Shown piece by piece: positions 14,623 through 18,322 of a DNA stretch of 18,322 nucleotides (positions are counted from its first letter, which is position 1; the number at the start of each line of letters is the position of its first letter). Under the pieces are notes generated by a model. The model was not told the origin of the DNA and searched no databases. It saw only the letters and a program-made list of their open reading frames with translations. The stretch lies in NCBI GenBank assembly GCA_964353455.1, contig CAYGWP010000377.1:1-18322 (forward strand), in the 5' to 3' direction. A program made the translations under genes and the position numbers. This DNA comes from CAYGWP01 sp964353455. GTDB taxonomy: Bacteria; Planctomycetota; Phycisphaerae; FEN-1346.

Positions 14623-14652
14623 ATTGTATTCCCGGCGCGGGAGCGGTGTCAA
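14623..14652 (-). promoter_or_regulatory. Sigma70-type promoter of the acyltransferase-lyase operon
   Basis: Read on the minus strand, TTGACA (14652-14647) is followed after 18 bases by TACAAT (14628-14623). Only 13 bases separate the -10 box from the ATG at 14609. The predicted start near 14616 leaves a leader of about seven bases. Confidence 0.78.
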
Positions 14653-14664
14653 GGAACGTCGCCG

Positions 14665-14693
14665 TTGCTCTGCGCGCGGCGGTGTTCTACAAT
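14665..14693 (+). promoter_or_regulatory. Sigma70-type promoter of queA
   Basis: TTGCTC (14665-14670) is followed after 17 bases by TACAAT (14688-14693). The -10 box is close to consensus and the -35 box partial. Predicted transcription start is near 14700, giving a leader of about 57 bases. It is back to back with the acyltransferase promoter; the two -35 boxes are 12 bases apart. Confidence 0.68.
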
Positions 14694-14715
14694 GTCGCCG
14701 CGGCCGCTTTTCGGG

Positions 14716-14735
14716 CCGCGGGCGTGAGCCCGCGG
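14716..14735 (+). repeat. GC-rich hairpin with GNRA tetraloop in the queA leader
   Basis: CCGCGGGC (14716-14723) pairs perfectly with GCCCGCGG (14728-14735) around the tetraloop GTGA, a stable GNRA type. It lies between the predicted start of transcription and the queA ribosome binding site (GGAG, 14748-14751). No T tract follows, so it is not a terminator. It may be a dispersed palindrome or a leader stabiliser. Confidence 0.6.
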
Positions 14736-14756
14736 GTACCTTCCAATGGAGATTGT

Positions 14757-15824
14757 GTGTCAGGACACGAACTGAATCTCTCTGACTTCGGTTATGACTT
14801 GCCGCCCGACCGCATTGCGCAGGCGCCGGCCCGGCCGCGCGACGCCTCGCGCCTGATGGTTCTCGACCGCCGGACGGGCGGGATTGCCCACCAGCGGTTC
14901 CACGAACTGCCTGACCTCCTCGCTCCGGGCGACTTCCTCGTGGTGAACGATACGCGGGTGATCCCTGCGGCGTTCACGGCCCGGCGTGCCGGCGGCGCAC
15001 GCATCGAGGGGTGTTTCCTCCGCGTGCTTGAGGGCGGCCTGTGGGAGGTCCTGCTGGCGGGGCGAGGGCGTATCCGCGCCGGCGAGACCCTTGCCTTGGT
15101 CGATGCCGCCGGCGATGCGCGGGCCGAGGTGGAACTGGTGGCCCGTGGCGAGCGAGGCGTCTGGCAGATGCGCCCTCCCGCGGGGGTGCAGCCTGTCGCG
15201 CTGCTGGCCTCGGTGGGCCGTCCACCGTTGCCGCCGTACATCCGCCGCCGGGGCGATGCGGCCCCACTAATTGCCGCCGACCGCGACGATTACCAGACCG
15301 TCTATGCCTGCCGCGACGGCGCTGTGGCCGCGCCGACCGCGGGCCTCCACTTTACACCGCAGGTGCTCGAGCGCCTCCAGGCCCGCGGGATCGAGCGGGC
15401 GACCGTGACGCTGCACGTCGGCCTCGGGACGTTCCAGCCGATCCGGGCTGAGCGCCTGGCCGAGCATGTGATGCACGAGGAGTACGTGGAGATTGCGGCG
15501 GACTCGGCCGAGCGGATCAACCTCGCCCGCGCGGCCGGGCGGCGGATCGTCGCCGTCGGCACCACGACCGTCCGCGCGCTGGAATCGGCCGCAGGGCAGG
15601 GCGGTGTGCGGCCGATGGCCGGCTGGACGGACCTTTTCGTCCGGCCCCCGTACGAGTTCAAGGTTGTTGACGCCCTGCTTACGAACTTCCACCTGCCGCG
15701 ATCAACGCTCCTGGTGCTCGTATCGGCCTTCGCAGGGCGCGAGCGGGTCCTTGCGGCATACGCGGAGGCGGTGCGGGCGGGTTATCGCTTTTATAGTTAT
15801 GGCGATGCGATGCTGATTGTGTAG
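14757..15824 (+). CDS. queA: S-adenosylmethionine:tRNA ribosyltransferase-isomerase (QueA)
   Basis: Cytoplasmic tRNA-modifying enzyme that transfers and isomerises the ribosyl group of S-adenosylmethionine onto 7-aminomethyl-7-deazaguanine at position 34, giving epoxyqueuosine. The 355 residues match the family. Motifs seen: FGYDLPPDRIAQAPA (11-25), VVNDTRVIPA (62-71), PPLPPYIRR (156-164), GAVAAPTAGLHFT (188-200), HVGLGTFQPIR (220-230) and the C-terminal GYRFYSYGDAMLI (342-354). The start is GTG at 14757, five bases after GGAG. A nearby ATG at 14746 is out of frame. A long open frame upstream is only the antisense of the acyltransferase gene. The usual neighbours tgt and yajC are not present; the gene appears monocistronic. 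Confidence 0.96.
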   Translation: MSGHELNLSDFGYDLPPDRIAQAPARPRDASRLMVLDRRTGGIAHQRFHELPDLLAPGDFLVVNDTRVIPAAFTARRAGGARIEGCFLRVLEGGLWEVLLAGRGRIRAGETLALVDAAGDARAEVELVARGERGVWQMRPPAGVQPVALLASVGRPPLPPYIRRRGDAAPLIAADRDDYQTVYACRDGAVAAPTAGLHFTPQVLERLQARGIERATVTLHVGLGTFQPIRAERLAEHVMHEEYVEIAADSAERINLARAAGRRIVAVGTTTVRALESAAGQGGVRPMAGWTDLFVRPPYEFKVVDALLTNFHLPRSTLLVLVSAFAGRERVLAAYAEAVRAGYRFYSYGDAMLIV

Positions 15825-15876
15825 TTTTCCGGGCCCCGTGCGCCGGGTGACATGGACGCAGGAAGCCGCCGGCAGC
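15825..15876. other. Convergent intergenic gap without a recognisable terminator
   Basis: These 52 bases separate the 3' ends of queA and the FAD oxidoreductase gene. TTTT directly follows the queA stop, but no good hairpin precedes it. The GC-rich stretch at 15829-15847 has no convincing stem with a T tract on either strand. Confidence 0.5.
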
Positions 15877-18012
15877 CTACTGCTGCTCGGGCGGAGCGCT
15901 TGCGTCGGCCGCCCGGAGGAAGTGCACGGCATCTACTACGACATAGCCGTCGTCGGTGCCTTCGGTGCTGATGGTGACCGAGCCGGCCTCGCCTTTCTCG
16001 AAGCGGTACCGCCCCAGCGACCTGAAGAGACCGCCGATCGGTGGAGGCGATGTCTCGTCGAGCAGCACCCGTGTCTCGCCGTCGGCGTGCCTGATGAGAA
16101 CAGGCACCTTGCGGGAACGGTCGGCGCCTGACGTGTAGGCTGCGCGCACTTCGTACATTCCTGCCTCCGGCAGGCTTGGCCTGAAGATCACCGACTTCGT
16201 TCCCTTCTTCTCGCGGTTGTCGTGGATGTAGCCGCTGCCCACGAAGGGCCGCCAACGGGCCGAGGGCGTCCAGTCGCCGGTTCTGGACGCCTGCGGGTCG
16301 TCAACGACGATGCCCGACTTCGGGCTTACCGCCTCATCCGGCCGCGGTCGGAACCTGGGGTACTCCTCCGGGTGCGCGACCCACCAGCCCTGGAGTCCCG
16401 TGTGAAAGTCTGTCCGCCAGACATTCCACCGGAAGTACTGGTAGCCCTTGCCGTTCCAGGCGAGCGCCTGGCCGCACGCCAGCAGGCGGTCCTGGAGTCG
16501 GCTGACGTCGATCTCCTGCACCGGCTTGTCCTCAGTGAGGGCCAGGGCTGCGGCAACACCGGCCGATTCGCCGAGGACCATGTAGGTTGCCTCCATGCGT
16601 AAGGAGGCGCAGGCCACGTGGCTGGCCGACATGCAGACGGTGACCAGCAGGTTCTCGCACTCCGCCGCTTTCGGGGTGATGGAACGGTATGGAATGCGGT
16701 ACGGGCCCGGTGAAACCAGGACGAAGGTGTCGCCTTCGGATGCCAACGTGCCGTCGTCCAGGACGACCAGGCGGCAAGGGTAGATATCCACGGGATAGTA
16801 CCCCATGCCGACCGAGTCGGGGGTGTCGGTCTGAAGCGCGATGTCGGCCTGGGTCATGACGTACCGGCCCAGCATCCGGCGGGCCGAGCGGACGTAGAGT
16901 TGGTGGGGCCAGCCGCCGGTATCGACATTCTGGTCGGACGGGAACCTGGTTTCCTTCCCGGTGAAATCCGCCAGGGATTTCAGATGCTCCATGTAAGACC
17001 GCCACACGCGGGACCGGGTCGGCCAGTCGCCTTCGGGGTAGTCCGCCTGTGCACCGGGTACGGCCCCGGTGCAGACCTCGCCGCGGTTGAAGTTGAATGT
17101 CGGCCAACTGATCCCGTGCCCGGCCTTCCTGATCCGCCTGAGGAACTCATAGCGCAGCGGATCTTTCGGGTCGGGCGGCGGCATCAGGATCCCCGGATCA
17201 TCCGGGGTCGGAGCGCGCCGCCAGGCGAGTTTGAAGTTGTAGCCCTGGAAGAACCGGCTGGCGCTTCCGGGTTCGCCCAGCGGGTCTGGCGGGATCATCG
17301 GCAAGAGGCCGCTGGAACGGTCGCCTTCCCTGATGTAAGGGTCGATGCCCGGGAACCTGCGGACGCCGCGCACTCCGGCGAGCGATTCGCCGTACTCCTG
17401 TTTCGACTCGCGGCCCACGCGGTGCTTGACTCCCGCCCCGGCCATGACGTCGCCTTCGTAACTGGCATCGATGAAAACCTTCGCGCTCACCCGGACGAGG
17501 CCGCCGGGGAGCGCCTCCGGCGCGGGCACCCCATACCTGTCGGGCGGAGCGTGTTCCAGCAGCAGCGAGACGATTCGCGCGCCGTTCTTCTCCACCGCGC
17601 GGACGCGGTGCTCGTAAACGATCCGGATTCGCTCCGCGTAAGGAGACATCATCTCCTTAAGCAGGGCCTGATTGCGCTTGGACTCCCAGTCGAGTTTCCA
17701 TCCTCCCCAACTCACATCGATTTCCACGAACCTGCGAGCCATGCCGCCGATGGTTTCGTAGTAGGGCACGTCCTCCGACATGCGGAACCCGCTGCCCACC
17801 AGGCCGCCAAGCCAGCGGCTGGGCTCGATGAGGACCACGCTGTGGCCTTCGCGCGCCGCGGCTGCGGCGGCCGCCACCCCCGATGCCGTCGCCCCGTACA
17901 CGGCGACCTCGGCCGTTATCTCTTGCGCGGCGGGGCCGCCGCTCTGCGCATATGCCGGCAAGCACGCGGCCAGGCCCACAACCAACAGGCATGGCAACAC
18001 GACCTTCTTCAT
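15877..18012 (-). CDS. Secreted FAD-dependent oxidoreductase with golvesin-like C-terminal domain
   Basis: A 711-residue protein with a signal peptide (about 1-22, ending AYAQ). The next region (about 35-515) is an FAD-dependent oxidoreductase of the FAD_oxidored type: dinucleotide-binding VYGATASGVAAAAAA (38-52), the acidic end of the second strand LIEP (61-64), GGLVGSGF (69-76), the second FAD contact IDASYEGDVMAGAG (181-194) and the late segment VLGESAGVAAALAL (479-492). The last part (about 565-700) resembles the golvesin/xanthan-lyase-associated domain: PSLPEAGMYEVRAAYT (612-627), VPVLIRHADGET (636-647), GSVTISTEGTDDGYVVVDAV (677-696). Such proteins are frequent in Planctomycetota and related polysaccharide degraders; the substrate is unknown. 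ATG at 18012 has AGGA seven bases upstream; the longer frame to 18216 lies over ilvC and is rejected. It follows ilvC by 28 bases. Confidence 0.88.
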   Translation of the reverse strand: MKKVVLPCLLVVGLAACLPAYAQSGGPAAQEITAEVAVYGATASGVAAAAAAAREGHSVVLIEPSRWLGGLVGSGFRMSEDVPYYETIGGMARRFVEIDVSWGGWKLDWESKRNQALLKEMMSPYAERIRIVYEHRVRAVEKNGARIVSLLLEHAPPDRYGVPAPEALPGGLVRVSAKVFIDASYEGDVMAGAGVKHRVGRESKQEYGESLAGVRGVRRFPGIDPYIREGDRSSGLLPMIPPDPLGEPGSASRFFQGYNFKLAWRRAPTPDDPGILMPPPDPKDPLRYEFLRRIRKAGHGISWPTFNFNRGEVCTGAVPGAQADYPEGDWPTRSRVWRSYMEHLKSLADFTGKETRFPSDQNVDTGGWPHQLYVRSARRMLGRYVMTQADIALQTDTPDSVGMGYYPVDIYPCRLVVLDDGTLASEGDTFVLVSPGPYRIPYRSITPKAAECENLLVTVCMSASHVACASLRMEATYMVLGESAGVAAALALTEDKPVQEIDVSRLQDRLLACGQALAWNGKGYQYFRWNVWRTDFHTGLQGWWVAHPEEYPRFRPRPDEAVSPKSGIVVDDPQASRTGDWTPSARWRPFVGSGYIHDNREKKGTKSVIFRPSLPEAGMYEVRAAYTSGADRSRKVPVLIRHADGETRVLLDETSPPPIGGLFRSLGRYRFEKGEAGSVTISTEGTDDGYVVVDAVHFLRAADASAPPEQQ

Positions 18013-18040
18013 CGTCGTTTCCTGTGGAGTTCGACGGGCT

Positions 18041-18322
18041 TCAGGTCGAGGCGCTCTCCGGCCCGAGGTACAGGTCTTGCGCGACCTTGTGCAGGCCCAG
18101 CCGTGCGACAAGTGCCTTGAGTTCGTCGGACGTTCGGGCGGCCAGGGGGCTGATCTCGACCTTGAACTTCGGCTGGCCGGCCCGGCATTCGCGCATCCAC
18201 TCGGAAGTGAAGGCACCCGTCTGGATGTCCTTCAGGATCTTCTTCATCTCCTCCTTGGTCTCGGGCGTGATGACGCGCGGGCCCGACATGTACTCGCCCC
18301 ACTCGGCGGTGTTGGAGATCGA
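18041..18322 (-). CDS. ilvC: Ketol-acid reductoisomerase, C-terminal end (partial, runs off the window)
   Basis: Only the last 93 residues are present; the 5' part lies beyond the window. Ketol-acid reductoisomerase performs the NADPH-dependent second step of valine, leucine and isoleucine synthesis. The visible stretch SISNTAEWGEYMSGPRVI, then ETKEEMKKILKDIQTGAF and EWMRECRAGQPKFK, is the knotted C-terminal domain of the family. After residue 54 of the fragment the sequence departs from the familiar ending (HPIE...LR-MMPW in many class I enzymes) and continues about 40 residues in the same frame. I checked both other frames for the usual ending and did not see it, so a simple frameshift is unlikely. 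Codon ATG at 18289 is internal, not a start. Confidence 0.9.
   Translation of the reverse strand, partial: SISNTAEWGEYMSGPRVITPETKEEMKKILKDIQTGAFTSEWMRECRAGQPKFKVEISPLAARTSDELKALVARLGLHKVAQDLYLGPESAST

Noticed and set aside
13281..14756. Large N-terminal extension of the queA frame (847 codons in total)
   Set aside because: The extension is antisense to the acyltransferase and lyase genes. QueA homology starts at the GTG at 14757, which has its own ribosome binding site and promoter.
16900..18120. 406-codon + strand frame antisense to the FAD oxidoreductase
   Set aside because: Shadow frame; the minus strand carries a signal peptide, FAD motifs and a C-terminal domain in one continuous gene.

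Overview
The window is GC-rich (roughly two thirds G+C by eye), densely coding, and dominated by a division and cell wall (dcw) cluster on the + strand. Peptidoglycan precursor genes, a lipid A type acyltransferase, a PL11-type polysaccharide lyase and a secreted FAD oxidoreductase with a golvesin-like C-terminal domain together suggest a Gram-negative-type bacterium. Planctomycetota (perhaps a Phycisphaerae-like or other uncultured lineage) is my best guess, from gene content and protein style only; no rRNA marker is present.

Bases 1-12000 (+): murE, murF, mraY, ftsW, murG, murC, murB, ddl, a divergent ftsQ and an unknown multi-pass membrane protein. Their products make UDP-MurNAc-pentapeptide (MurB, MurC, MurE, MurF, Ddl), attach it to undecaprenyl phosphate (MraY), add GlcNAc to give lipid II (MurG) and polymerise it at the septum (FtsW, with FtsQ as divisome scaffold). 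The cluster departs from the textbook order in two ways: murD is absent between mraY and ftsW, and neither ftsA nor ftsZ follows ftsQ. murG/murC/murB/ddl overlap by 4 bases at each junction. The remaining spacers hold non-coding structure: an inverted-repeat set before murE, a hairpin before murF, a long hairpin array before mraY, a 110-base palindromic repeat before murG and a hairpin before ftsQ. A consensus-like sigma70 promoter sits inside the 3' end of murG and should drive murC onward.

Bases 11989-14756: a two-gene minus-strand operon (LpxL-like acyltransferase, then a PL11-like lyase, coupled by an ATGA overlap). It is transcribed from a promoter that lies back to back with the queA promoter. 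The acyltransferase mRNA looks nearly leaderless.

Bases 14757-15824 (+): queA, the last-but-one enzyme of queuosine synthesis. Bases 15877-18322 (-): the 3' end of ilvC, then 28 bases later a secreted FAD-dependent oxidoreductase. Neither convergent junction (11989-12000 and 15825-15876) shows a recognisable intrinsic terminator.

I found no tRNA, rRNA, CRISPR array, transposase or phage gene. I did not find a clearly new multi-gene defence or metabolic system. The most unusual points are the altered dcw content, the structured murF-mraY spacer and the repeat and promoter architecture.
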